The translations under genes were made by a program, and so were the position numbers. From Owenia fusiformis (taxonomy: Eukaryota; Annelida; Polychaeta; Sabellida; Oweniidae), in contig CAIIXF020000001.1 of NCBI GenBank assembly GCA_903813345.2, positions 56,873,885 to 56,933,884 on the forward strand: a stretch of DNA of 60,000 bases, read 5' to 3'. Below the pieces are notes generated by a model, which was not told the DNA's origin, did not search any database, and was given only the letters and a program-made list of their open reading frames with translations. Below are positions 1 to 11,170 of this stretch, in pieces (positions within the stretch are counted from its first letter, which is position 1; every line of letters starts with the position of its first letter).

Positions 1-325
1 TCCACGAAATCACACTCAACCTAAGAAACAAATACTATAGTTAGAACAAACCAACATGGCTCAAAAATATTGTATGGGGAACAAAATACGAACAATGGTT
101 AGTTTAAGGGTACTGTAATAAGCTATTCAAATTCTTAAATATATTTTTTCATTTTGATAAATTTGTGCTTGAAGTGATTAAACTTCAGTCACAAGTATTA
201 AGTATTAGTGAGCAATTTAGTCAAGTAAATCCAGCATGAGGCCGGTCACCATATGGACACAAAAAGAAAGGGACACACACAGACAGAAGAAACCAATTTG
301 TCAATTATACGTGATATCAGCCTAT
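1..325. other. Non-coding, probably the distal 3' UTR of selenoprotein P
   Basis: AT-rich sequence beyond the SECIS on the minus strand. It has no AATAAA on that strand and no supported ORF, so the 3' end of the transcript probably lies outside the window. Confidence 0.4.
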
Positions 326-394
326 GTTTAATGCGCATCCTATCCAATATTCAGACACCTTTGGGTTTTCTCTAAATATTTTCATTAAACGCAT
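326..394 (-). promoter_or_regulatory. SECIS element (type II) in the selenoprotein P 3' UTR
   Basis: Read on the minus strand, about 100 nt after the TAA stop. Helix I is ATGCG/CGCAT. The non-Watson-Crick quartet is TGAA (384-381) opposite GGAT (345-342), matching the UGAN/KGAW consensus. Helix II is 10 bp, AATATTTAGA with TCTGAATATT (one U-G pair). The apical part is GAAA, then a three-pair mini-stem ACC/GGT around CAAA, so the conserved AA sits in a 5' bulge as in type II elements. The quartet-to-AA spacing is about 12 nt, as expected. A SECIS recruits SBP2 and the Sec-specific elongation factor to recode UGA. Selenoprotein P mRNAs usually carry two; I see no convincing second one before the window edge at base 1. 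Confidence 0.88.
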
Positions 395-490
395 AGCATA
401 GACTTCAAGCTTCGCAAATTGATCAATTGCAATGATATTTTACATATTTTACAGTCAACGTTGGTTTACAAGAAAACTTCATCAAAACAT

Positions 491-3400
491 TTACACATTG
501 CGTCGTCGGCATTGCTGTCACTGTCATTGTAAAGGTTGAGATGAACCATTGGTACCCTGTCACGATCAGGAACTAGTTGTAGGTCACTGTCATTGGGATG
601 GTTTAGATGTTACATCGGTACCCTGTCACGTTCAGGAACTAGTTGTAGGTCACTGTCATTGGGATGATTTAGATGTTACATCGGTACCCTGTCACGATCA
701 GGAACTAGTTGTAGGTCACTGTCATTGGGATGATTTAGATGTTACATCGGTACCCTGTCACGATCAGGAACTAGTTGTAGGTCATTGTCATTTGGATGAT
801 TTAGATGTTACATCGGTATCCTGTCACGATCAGGAACTAGTTGTAGGTCACTGTCATTGTGAAGGCTTGGATGTTACATCGGTACCCTGTCACAATCAGG
901 AACTAGTTGTAGGTCACTGTCATTTGGATGGTTTAGATGTTACATCGGTACCCTGTCACGATCAGGAACTAGTTGTAGGTCACTGTCATTGGGATGGTTT
1001 AGATGTTACATCGGTATCCTGTCACGATCAGGAACTAGTCGTAGGTCACTGTCATCGTGAAGGCTTGGATGTTACATCGGTATCCTGTCACGATCAGGAA
1101 CTAGTTGTTGGTCACTGTCATTGGGATGGTTTAGATGTTACATCGGTACCCTGTCACGATCAGGAACTAGTCGTAGGTCACTGTCATTGTGAAGGCTTGG
1201 ATGTTACATCGGTATCCTGTCACGATCAGGAACTAGTTGTAGGTCACTGTCATTGGGATGGTTTGGATGCGACATCGGTACCCTGTCACGATCAGGAACT
1301 AGTTGTAGGTCACTGTCATTGGGATGATTTAGATGTTACATCGGTCTCCTGTCACGATCAGGAACTAGTTGTTGGTCACTGTCATTGGGATGGTTTGGAT
1401 GTGACATCGGTATCCTGTCACGATCAGGAAATAGGTGTAGGTCACTGTCATTGGGATGATTTAGATGCAACATCGGTACCCTGTCACGATCAGGAACTAG
1501 TTGTTGATCACTGTCATTGGGATGGTTTGGATGTGACATCGGTATCCTGTCACGATCAGGAACCATGTGTAGGTCACTGTCATTGGGATGATTTAGATGT
1601 TACATCGGTCTCCTGTCACGATCAGGAACTAGTTGTAGGTCACTGTCATTTGGATGGTTTAGATGTTACAGCGGTTTCCTGTCACGATCAGGAACTAGTT
1701 GTAGGTCACTGTCATTTGGATGGTTTAGATGTTACATCGGTGTCCAGTCACGATCAGGAACTAGGTGTAGGTCACTGTCATTGGGATGGTTTAGATGTTA
1801 CATCGGTATCCTGTCAAGATCAGGAACTAGTTGTAGGTCACTGTCATTTGGATGGTTTAGATGTTACATCGGTTTCCTGTCACGATCAGGAACTAGTTGT
1901 AGGTCACTGTCATTGTGAAGGCTTGGATGTTACATCGGTATCCTGTCACGATCAGGAACTAGTTGTTGGTCACTGTCATTGGGATGGTTTAGATGTTACA
2001 TTGGTATCCTGTCACGATCATGAACTAGTTGTAGGTCATTGTCATTTGGATGGTTTAGATGTTACATTGGTATCCTGTCACGATCATGAACTAGTTGTTG
2101 GTCACTGTCATTGTGAAGGCTTGGATGTTACATCGGTACCCTGTCACGATCAGGAACTAGGTGTAGGTCACTGTCATTGGGATGGTTTCGATGTTACATC
2201 GGTATCCTGTCACGATCAGGAACTAGTTGTTGGTCACTGTCATTGGGATGGTTTAGATGTTACATCGGTACCCTGTCACGATCAGGAACTAGTTTTAGGT
2301 CACTGTCATTGTGAAGGCTTAGATGTTACATCGGTATCCTGTCACGATCAGGAACTAGTTGTTAGTCACTGTCATTGGGATGGTTTAGATGTTACATCGG
2401 TACCCTGTCACGATCAGGAACTAGTTGTAGGTCACTGTCATTGTGAAGGCTTAGATGTTACATCGGTATCCTGTCACGATCAGGAACTAGTTGTAGGTCA
2501 CTGTCATTGGGATGGTTTAGATGTTACATCGGTATCCTGTCACGATCAGGAACTAGTTGTAGGTCACTGTCATTGTGAAGGCTTAGATGTTACATCGGTA
2601 TCCTGTCACGATCAGGAACTAGTTGTAGGTCACTGTCATTGGGATGGTTTAGATGTTACATCGGTGCCCTGTCACGATCAGGAACTTGTTGTAGGTCACT
2701 GTCATTGGGATGGTTTAGATGTTACATCGGTACCCTGTCACGATCAGGAACTCATTGTAGGTCACTGTCATTGGGATGGTTTAGATGTTACATCGGTACC
2801 CTGTCATGATCAGGAACTAATTGTAGGTCACTGTCATTGGGATGGTTTAGATGTTACATCGGTACCCTGTCACGAACAGGATGAGGCATTTGATCAAGTG
2901 CAGTTCGCTGAAAGATCTTTTGAGCACTTTCAGGTCTGTTGTCACTGTCAACTGCGTGAGTCCTTTAGACCATTGCCTTTGTTTTTAACTTGTCATGAAC
3001 ACTGTTGTCGCATGTTTCCTCCATTTTTACATTGTCACGTAGTTTCTGTAGGACAGCGTCAGTCGATTAAATTGACGTCGGTCAGACTCTGTCGTCAAGG
3101 ACATTTCTCTTTGATCTTCCTAATTTTGACAATATTCTTTTTACAAAGACAGATCTTCGGTTTGATACATTTGCAATCTCTTGTAGATGGTTGAATGTCT
3201 GTCCTCGATTCATGCTTACACTGTCAGGAATGTTTAGCACCAGTTGTGTTCTGACACAAGCAGGACTGTTTCCCGGGTCATTTACACTGTCTAGTACCTT
3301 TCGTTAAGGTGTGTCTGCACTGTCACCGTTGGTTAAGCGTGCGTCTTTTCTCAACGGTCTTGACTCAAATACAAAGTGTCTTGTTCTTCTTTTTGTGACA

Positions 3401-5205
3401 GCGTCATGTCCTTGAAACTAATGTAACAGGGTTTTGTCATTGTCATGGTCGCGTAACGTTCAATTGTATCTTCTCCGTGACGTCGTTTGACGCGACGTCA
3501 TTTGTGGATTTAGGTCATTGTCATTTTTCCTTACTTAAAGGCGAAGTTGTACAATTGACCATTACAGAAGAAGTAAATGTTGATGACGTAGGGTCCGTAT
3601 CTTCATCTACCTTACATCATTTATTAATTTGATCATTGTCCCTCAACTGTTTACAAACACTTGGCGTAAAATGACGTCACCTGGTGTCGTTTATCAGTCT
3701 TTGTGTTCGAGTATCTGATGTCGATTCTCCTCCCATTTGGGTAGTTTGTTTATGTTTGTGATTCTTGTTATGACGATGAAAATGATGCGTATAATGATGT
3801 TGACCTTGTGAACCGTTCTCCCTGTGGTCATCCTACAAAACAAAAACCTAAATGTAAGCACATTTATTATACTGTTTACTTGGCATGGTAGCGTTGTGCA
3901 TTATACTAACAGGCAAAACGTTTTTAAACTATTTTATAACATCTATACTGATACTGATACTGAATATCGATTACTATCTTGGAAATGAAACCATACCTCA
4001 TGTATAACACGTCCGGATATCGTTGAAAGCAGGATGGACGACGTTGATTTCATTGATGGTGGCCGCATTGTCGTGGAAGATGACGGCCCTGATGACGGTG
4101 TAGAGCTTGGCTCAACGGCTGACAATCCAGTTGTTGAATCGTCTTGTTCAATTACAAGTTTCATATGTGGAGGGATGGTATCAAAGGCGGGGTCGTGTTC
4201 ACAATACTGAGGGCAAGGTGTATCGTAGTACGTGGTTAATATAGCAGCCTCCACGTAGGGATAGGTTAGCAAACTATTGGGGAGGGGGATGTGGAACACA
4301 AGTCGACCACACCTACAAAAAGTGATGTTAAGTACTAGTAATTGAAACGTTTCCAGCGTTTTCTTGTTAAATTCATATGTGATTTTTTCAAAGTGTCCAC
4401 AGTGAACTCATCTTTTGAAAATCCTTGTTTTTATAATAAGCCTCATTCCTTTCTAAAGCCAATTGAAACCAAACCTAAATTACGTTTCACTTTTTACCTA
4501 AAATCTAAAACAACAATAATTCGTGTTTTGAATCGGTTCAATACTTTTGAACGAGTTAAGGGCCTTCTTATTTCACAGAGGCAGGGATTTACTTTAGTAA
4601 GTAATGATATCATTAAGTATTTCATGTCATGTATTACCTGTCATATATGAAGAAATCGTCCTTGCGTCCATTCAGTTTCTTCCAAACATGGCCTCGGTTG
4701 TTGTCTTGATATACGGGGATATTTACGCGCTTCGTCAACTCGCCTATACTCACTCTAGCGTGCCAAATATGAGTGTTAACTACTACGTATTTTACATCAG
4801 CCAAACCATTACGTATCAGCTTCTGACGCAAAAGTTCCAATCTGGAAGGAAAAAGTAAAAAGAAATGCGAGAGTCAAAGTATGGCAGATATAGTTTAAAA
4901 AGTACTAACGATCATGAATAGTATCAATGTTTTCTTTCGCATATATTTTTTCATGTTTACAACGCAAGTGCAAAACTCCTTATTACTTAGCATTGATAGT
5001 TAACTTACGAAGAAGCTTGCGTCAGACACAAGGGTCAGCTAGCCTGAAGCAAGGCGACCACAGTGACGTTCCCCCGGTGCTGCAGCATAGGAGAGACGCC
5101 CTGGAGACGCCAGCTTGGTGCCGGCTCGCATGTTCCCTGTGTCGCTGCTGATACGACCGTGGCGAGGCTAAGGCAGACCGCCAGCAACTGGCCTACCCCC
5201 GCCAT
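491..5205 (-). CDS. SELENOP: Selenoprotein P with a massively expanded selenocysteine tail (4 exons, 163 predicted Sec)
   Basis: Secreted selenoprotein P; in vertebrates it carries selenium in plasma and has redox activity. Exons read 5205-5009, 4841-4638, 4312-3997 and 3832-491, each bounded by GT/AG sites in matching phase, giving 1352 residues and a TAA stop at 493-491. The start at 5205 (MAGVGQLLAV) opens a signal peptide. Then come TCEPAPSW, a beta strand NVTVVALLQAS and the redox motif U57-P-L-C60 (TGA at 5037-5035). Exon 2 has YVVVN, IPVYQ and KDDFFIYDR; exon 3 has CGRLVFHIPLP and YPYVEAAI, all matching the thioredoxin-like domain of vertebrate selenoprotein P. Exon 4 begins with a His-rich stretch (eight His in residues 251-266), as in vertebrates. 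It then holds 162 in-frame TGA codons and no TAA or TAG. Counts: 1 N-terminal Sec, 20 in residues 291-563, 140 in the 35-unit array (residues 564-1333), 2 in the 19-residue tail ending CRRRNV. A SECIS lies downstream. Identity is very secure; the exact Sec number depends on correct assembly of the array. Confidence 0.96.
551..2880 (-). repeat. 66-bp tandem array encoding a 22-residue unit with four Sec codons, 35 copies
   Basis: Units start every 66 bases from 551 to 2795 without an indel, plus a 20-base partial unit at 2861-2880. In the minus frame each unit encodes U-Q-U-P-T-T-S-S-U-S-U-Q-G-T, then D-V-T-S-K-P-S-Q. TGA occurs at unit positions 1, 3, 9 and 11 in all 35 copies (140 codons). 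Other positions vary: G/D after the last U-Q, Q/K before the first U, P/S in KPS. A common four-base variant block (KPSQ written AAG CCT TCA CAA instead of AAA CCA TCC CAA) is silent in this frame. The partial copy at 2861 has TGT (Cys) in one TGA slot, marking where the homogeneous array meets the diverged region. The same DNA also stays open on the plus strand as a Cys/His-rich frame, which I treat as antisense. Confidence 0.97.
2881..3682 (-). other. Diverged Sec/Cys region of selenoprotein P upstream of the tandem array
   Basis: This is coding sequence of exon 4 (residues about 290-563) between the His-rich linker and the regular array. It has 19 TGA codons (the 20th non-array TGA lies in the partial unit at 2861). 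They occur in motifs such as KUQUP, PUQUQ, TURC, RUQC, SUQC, DURC, TUQC and SUQUQ, next to plain Cys pairs such as CKC and CLC. The alternation of U-x-U, U-x-C and C-x-C fits decayed or independently evolved copies of the same dithiol/selenol motif. Lys, Asn and Thr are abundant and no 22-residue period remains. Confidence 0.9.
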
Positions 5206-8200
5206 TTTCTAGTGAATCTCTACAAAAAATGCAGCAAATCAAATACGTTGCATGGTTGTGAGCTTGGGAGTACTGGTCTTGTTCTGAAGGATTATAACTG
5301 TTAGTGTGAATATCATTAATTAAGAGATAAAGAATAGATGGTACGTTTATGATTAGTTCGGAGCTCTAAATTCAAACAAATGCTACCAGCAGCTAAATAT
5401 AGATCTAGAATAATATTATTTGTTTTTATATCACCACCAATAAGTGATGACATGTTGTTATAATCGCCTTTTGCGAGCTTATTGTAATTGCAACTTGGTG
5501 GTGACATTTTTCATGTAAGTTACATGTTTTTTATTTAACACGTTCATTTAAAAGTGCTGGTAATGCTAATCAAACCACGCTCAGAGTTTTTTAAAACCAG
5601 CTCACTTCTCAATTTCAAAATAACAATGAATAGAGTAGACTTTAGACCCAATATGCAAAGTCGGAATGCATTAGGCCTATATGTGACTTATATTTCGGAA
5701 TTATTCCCAGATGATCTTTATTCGATCATCTGCTTTTTGCTTTACGTTTAATAGTACATAAATAAAAATCGCTGATACCATTATCTACAGATCATTTTTT
5801 TCATTTGTCATCGAGACCGGTCATGATCAGGATACATAGATATGGTGAGCATTGAGCACTAGTCTATCATTATCTAGAGAATACAAACCTACCACCAAGG
5901 TTGGCGCAGTTCAAGTTGCACTTATGTCCTAGGTTTACTACTTACAGTTTCAGGCATAGTCCCAAAATACATCAAACTCTGACGAAAGCTTCACATTATG
6001 TCATGTTCAATTGCTGTTCCCAAGAAGTAATGCTTTCTCATGGCTCTGCGCGAGACTTGATTATACAATCAATACTTTGTCAGTTTTCTGAACTTGAATG
6101 ACACCCCATGTCGTGACCCACTCCAGAAGTATATATTTTCGAAAGTAACTGATGGACCAAACAGTTATGACCAAAAAAATCTAATTAGATTAGAATCATT
6201 GAATTAGCAATGAAACGCTTGAAAACGTACCTTTTTGCTGTAGTTTATGTTGTTGCTTCTCCAAGAACAAGGCTATTACTAAATAGGTACTCAAGCCTGG
6301 TCCCAAGTCCGGTTCAACTACTGTGCACGATGCTTCTATCTGATACAATGTACAAAGTTTACACTTCTGAGATAAACTTTTACTGACATCAATCTCAGCT
6401 GATGTTTGTTTTCAATTTGTTTCTAAACCTTCATCCAACTAGGTCAAGCAAAAAAACATTTACAAAGTTGGTAAACAATTTTCAGGTGTATTTGCTACTT
6501 GAAGAGGAAAACAAGGACATTTGCTATTTTGAGTTCGTGATGCCCTTATGCTTGTCGCTTGATATGTGTCCCGTCAAAAAAGAGGCAGTCAAGCAGGAGC
6601 GCCTTTAACATGTTTAGTATCGTGTCAATCGACTAGTAGATGTAGTCATGGACATTTCATGGGTGCTCAAAACTTTTTGTTTCTATATCAATTTTTGCGA
6701 ATGGGGAGCTTTTCTAAATTCTGTAGATAACGATTTTTGCATAATTACAGGATGAACCAATAAACAATTGAAATATTTTTCTATTTATTCAATTGTCTTT
6801 ATTATTGCAGTTCAATCCTCAAAAAATCAGATAATGGTGAAATGATTATTTGTGAAAATGTTAAAGATAAAATATGCATGTATAATCTTTTTTGGCTTGT
6901 CATGGTCATGATCTCTGCATGTTTATTGCGTTTGTCACTTAAGTCATGTATGACTGTCAAATACAGCTCAGACTGATTGTTCAGCAGGTGGGTGCACGTG
7001 GAGGACATGTTCAGGAAACCCTTTCGTCGATGTATAAATGTAGAGCTTGTATAATCACATTTACATGTAAGCTGTTGACAATGATTTGTATTTTTTTCAA
7101 TTTCCTAAAGTACATATAAACTAACCAAAACGTTGTACACAAGATGGAAGATGTTCCAATTTTTTCGCTCACTCTGTACATAGGCTACTATATTACTGCC
7201 GTCCTGACGTTATACTATTTATTTGGAGGAGACTTCCAATCTCCTTCGCCCTCTTACACTCATACCTCACCGCCCCTGCCCCCTTATAGCCACCTCTGCA
7301 ATGTTACGGCCCCTGATTCATACTCGACAACCCCCCCCCCCCCCCATCCTCAACGCAGCCAGTGTCGGGAGTGTAACTTTGCAAATTCATATGAAATTTC
7401 CTTATGTTATATAGATGTCGCACAAGTCAAAATGTTGCTTTAGCACTTGAAAAGCTCAAAATTATTCGCATTGAAATGGTTTCTATTTTTATTGTGTCGG
7501 TTGTACACGTAAAAGGTTCAGTAATCACAGTGAATAAAGTATTTTCGTATGAATATATACGAAAAACCGAGGTATATCCTCACAAGGGGTCATTTGTACA
7601 TTAACAAGCTTATGTTTAGATGCAATTTATTCTGAATAACCTTATAATGTGTTTGTAGGAAATGGATGTTTAACGGCACGCTAGCTACATATAATTTAGT
7701 CTACATATAGTTAGTTACAGGTAAGTGGAGTAAATGTATGTAGTTAAGAATGTGATGTTGAAAAGGTTCTTAACATGATACTTAATTTAATTTAGCGATT
7801 CAAAGAAAGTCACAGTGTCCACGATACATTATTATTCCACAGATAGAAAGTAACATCTGCATTCATGTAATACAAAGCATGTAGTCAGTATGTCAACATG
7901 TGCACAGTGCTTGTTACTGTACCCACTAGGCTGGGCCGGGCACGTAGTCTTGTTCCAAGTCCATGTGATCCCCTACCGGTCACGCCACCTTATACGACAT
8001 AACATCACTCCGATACTACAGATTCTAAGTAAGCAACCACATATATTGCTAAGATTTTGTAATGACTTTCAAAGCAAAATGCACAAATAGAATTTGTTTT
8101 AATCTATGTATGAATAGATTATGATGTATGAATGTAAAAATTTGCAAAAGACACCGAGAGGGAATGTTTAAGAAATTATCAAAAGTACAGTGCTGTATAT

Positions 8201-9067
8201 ATTGTTCAAGTGTCATGCTCCTAACAGTTACTTTCGACCTTGGGCACGAAAATGATTCAGCAAATTGCAGCGATTGAAGAAAAAACGCGAATGAAATACA
8301 CTTGGCAGAATGATGATGAATACATTTTGAAATGTAACTGAAACGAATGCAATTTCCAAAAGTTTGATAAGGTTTTTATTTGAGAGAGGCTTTCATCTAT
8401 GGTTTCGAACACTTGGGGTATTTTAAAGTGGAAATCCTTTGTCGGTCATGCTACGGTCCCCGGGCTACGGTCATGCTCAATTGGCAATATTCAATGCTCA
8501 GGGTAATGTTACAAATCATTTTATGCATGCACCACATAGATAACGCCATCCCTGGTTTATTAAAGATCCATCAACATAGATATCCATTCGTCTTAAACTT
8601 AACACTGTCTCGATGGGATTTCGCAATCACCGGTAAATACATTGGGAGCCTGTGTTATGTAATGCTGTTTTGTTTCGTAACATATCTCGGTTGGAGGCTA
8701 CTGACTGCAATAATAACGTTCTGCAAATTTGGTCCATAGTTGCTAGTTTGGATAACTATTTTAAGTCAATACTTAAGAGCATATCATCGAAAGAAAATGA
8801 GACGGGGAGTTTGGTACATGAACTCAGGAAACCGATTTTGTTGGATTGATCCCATATCAAGAGTTTCTTCTGAAGCATGGTTATAAAACAATATTTGAGA
8901 CTATAAATTAGAAATCGAATAAGTTGTCCTAGCTGTTGAGAGCATCAGTATCATCTTAAATAGAACATGCTTTGACGGTACTGAGACAGAATATAATGCA
9001 ACTAGAGTTTTTGTGGTTAAAAAGCCTTTATACTCGAGTTCAGTCGGATACATTTTTTACATTTCAG
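5206..9067. other. Intergenic region without a supported gene
   Basis: It contains the unannotated 5' flank of selenoprotein P (a local GC-rich patch ends near 5215) and scattered AT-rich DNA. A run of 15 C lies at 7331-7345. Open frames here are short, have random composition and lack splice or domain support. TAGGCCTA-type palindromes occur (near 5672). Confidence 0.6.
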
Positions 9068-9164
9068 GCGAACATCCGATGCGGGAACAAATTGGCGGGT
9101 GTTACAGCTGATCCTATGCCAGATCGGCAACTTTGTTATTGATACACATAAACCTCTGAACACT

Positions 9165-10958
9165 ATGGACCAGAGAGGTGCCACCAATGAAGGCAGTTAC
9201 TCCGATGACGAAGATAACGACAAGTCGCTAAGAGCTGGCACTGCTTATATGAATGGAATCAATGGCATAAACCTGTCCTGTCTCGATGTTGAGGCTAGTG
9301 ACAACGAAATGTTGATTGACAATGAGTCTATACACGACGCTGTTATCGGAGAGGTGGAGAGTGGCGACCACATGGAGCATGTTGATATGACTGAAATGAA
9401 TCCCAATGATTCACACAATATGATTAACGATGATGCAAGGGCTCAAATGACAAAACACAAAGGGAAACAAAGTGGTGATACATATATTGATTATAAAGAT
9501 GATGAAGACTATGGTGCGTCATTTGGCACATTTGGTTCACTCATGAATGACGATACAACTTTGAAAATCCGTGGGGAAATGCCAGAAACATACTCATCAG
9601 CAATGTCCACACACTCCCCTCCGGTAGCACCCAAGCCTAACATCTTGAATAAATCAGATTTATGTCCAACGGAAGACATTGATGAAATGAAGGACACTGA
9701 TGAGACATCGCCATTGCGAATGTACCATAACACAGCTGATGCTGGACATGCGGACTTACCAATGACAAACGATCTGACAAATCTATATTCGCATCCACCG
9801 CGCAAGCCACCGCGTTCTCCACCTAGTACACATACTTACGAAAACGGCCCATTTCATAGAGACTTTTTAACCACCAAAACGGTTGATAGTATGAATAACA
9901 TTATCAAAGACAATATTAATGTTGGGCCCAAAGCGCCGATTGGTTTTGAAGCCTACATCACCGATGGTATCGGTCTAAATGAGGACGAGCAATCTCACTC
10001 TGATCGGCAGGCTGAAACGACCACGGACAATAATTCAACTGCGGGAGGGAGTATGTCCCACACTGGCACAGTGAGATACAACGGCTCAATCTTACTAGAT
10101 AGGGATGGAGATAATGAGTACCCTACAAGATGTATCATAAAAGACAGATCACAACAAAGAAGATCCATCTTTGAAAATGAAATACTTGAATCGTTTATGC
10201 CTTGTTTTCGTAGAGACACAGCGAGAGAACGATTATGGGGAATTGTGAGTAATGAAATAACAATACTCTGCTTAGCATTAATTGCACTTATTACTAGTGC
10301 CGCCAAAATAACTCTGACAAGTCATCAGTTATCAAAGATGGGCCTTGTTACGGTGACGTTTCTTGAAGTGATCGCTGCAATAAGCAGCATAGCATTGAGG
10401 ACAGCTGAGGCCTGGTTTAAAATGGCCGACGAAAAGGGAGCAAGGGACGTTGAGTTGGTGATGAGAATGCAACGGCAAAAGGGGAAGAAGGCAACATGGG
10501 TGTACTCTTCTGGAACTTCACCAGAGCTGAAGAGCTGGAGAAAAAAATTGGTTGCTATCGAGGCCATACTAGGGAGTGTTATCATTTTAGGATTTGTGAT
10601 ATGTGCTGTTAGAAATTCACTTCTTGTTACTGTTCTCACGACTAACGTCCCGCTCTTCATCGGGGATGTTCTCGGTCGCATGTCAGTATACCACCTTAAT
10701 GTTGGTCTCCTAAAAATCAAGCAAGACCATTTAAAGATGGCACTTATGGAGAGTTTGTATCTGCTACAGGACAACGTACCATCTATTAGACGAAAGAGAT
10801 TCATTAATAGTGTTAAAGCATCTTTTTATTTCCCAGCATATATTGATATACCTAGATTGGAGCAGATCTCAGTCGGGAGAGGATTCGGTGAGCAGACAGA
10901 GACATCTTTTGAGACGGTTGATGAATCAGCCGAGACCTCTTTGATGGCCTTAGCCTAG
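9165..10958 (+). CDS. Unrecognised protein with an acidic disordered N-terminus and four predicted membrane helices
   Basis: A 597-residue single-exon frame ending in TAG. I chose the ATG at 9165 (MDQRGATNEG) because the open frame upstream has no ATG and a splice acceptor (TTTTTTACATTTCAG) ends near 9067, so the preceding bases look like 5' UTR. Residues 1 to about 340 are polar and acidic, with short acidic tracts and a proline-rich stretch PPRKPPRSPP that could bind SH3 domains. The C-terminal part holds hydrophobic segments around ITILCLALIALITSAAKI, VTFLEVIAAISSIAL, IEAILGSVIILGFVICAV and LLVTVLTTNVPLFIGDVL. A basic loop (RMQRQKGKK) lies between the second and third. After the last helix comes a cytosolic-looking tail with RRKR. 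The helix pattern faintly recalls cation-diffusion-facilitator-like proteins, but I see no metal-binding HxxxD pair, so I assign no function. Confidence 0.75.
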   Translation: MDQRGATNEGSYSDDEDNDKSLRAGTAYMNGINGINLSCLDVEASDNEMLIDNESIHDAVIGEVESGDHMEHVDMTEMNPNDSHNMINDDARAQMTKHKGKQSGDTYIDYKDDEDYGASFGTFGSLMNDDTTLKIRGEMPETYSSAMSTHSPPVAPKPNILNKSDLCPTEDIDEMKDTDETSPLRMYHNTADAGHADLPMTNDLTNLYSHPPRKPPRSPPSTHTYENGPFHRDFLTTKTVDSMNNIIKDNINVGPKAPIGFEAYITDGIGLNEDEQSHSDRQAETTTDNNSTAGGSMSHTGTVRYNGSILLDRDGDNEYPTRCIIKDRSQQRRSIFENEILESFMPCFRRDTARERLWGIVSNEITILCLALIALITSAAKITLTSHQLSKMGLVTVTFLEVIAAISSIALRTAEAWFKMADEKGARDVELVMRMQRQKGKKATWVYSSGTSPELKSWRKKLVAIEAILGSVIILGFVICAVRNSLLVTVLTTNVPLFIGDVLGRMSVYHLNVGLLKIKQDHLKMALMESLYLLQDNVPSIRRKRFINSVKASFYFPAYIDIPRLEQISVGRGFGEQTETSFETVDESAETSLMALA

Positions 10959-11170
10959 TGTAAGTCAGGAGAGTAAACCACAATTCAATGAAGCTGTGTA
11001 TGGCTGTATACTGCAAATGTTAAGCTTCGCCTTTTGAGGGGAGGGGGTAAGATATGCTTGTACTTCAGTACATGGTCACGAACGAACGATACAAATGAAA
11101 CATAATGGTATCAAAAGAATTCTTTATTCTTTTTCTATCATCCTAGCCTAACGTAAGGTTTACTATACAT

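Noticed and set aside
105-152. Possible second SECIS starting at ATGA (152-149, minus strand)
   Set aside because: AA follows at a suitable distance, but the only complementary 3' strand lies about 100 nt away, far too distant for a SECIS apical part.
549-3194. Plus-strand 881-codon Cys/His repeat protein
   Set aside because: It lacks an ATG (starts at TTG after an in-frame stop) and its variants are often non-synonymous. It is exactly antisense to a well-supported selenoprotein P exon.
4927-5151. Plus-strand frame of 74 codons
   Set aside because: Antisense shadow of selenoprotein P exon 1.
7144-7443. Frame of 99 codons rich in Pro
   Set aside because: It crosses a C-run with tract-derived prolines and has no domain or splice support.
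8380-8739. Frame of 119 codons
   Set aside because: Random composition, no recognisable motif, no exon signals.
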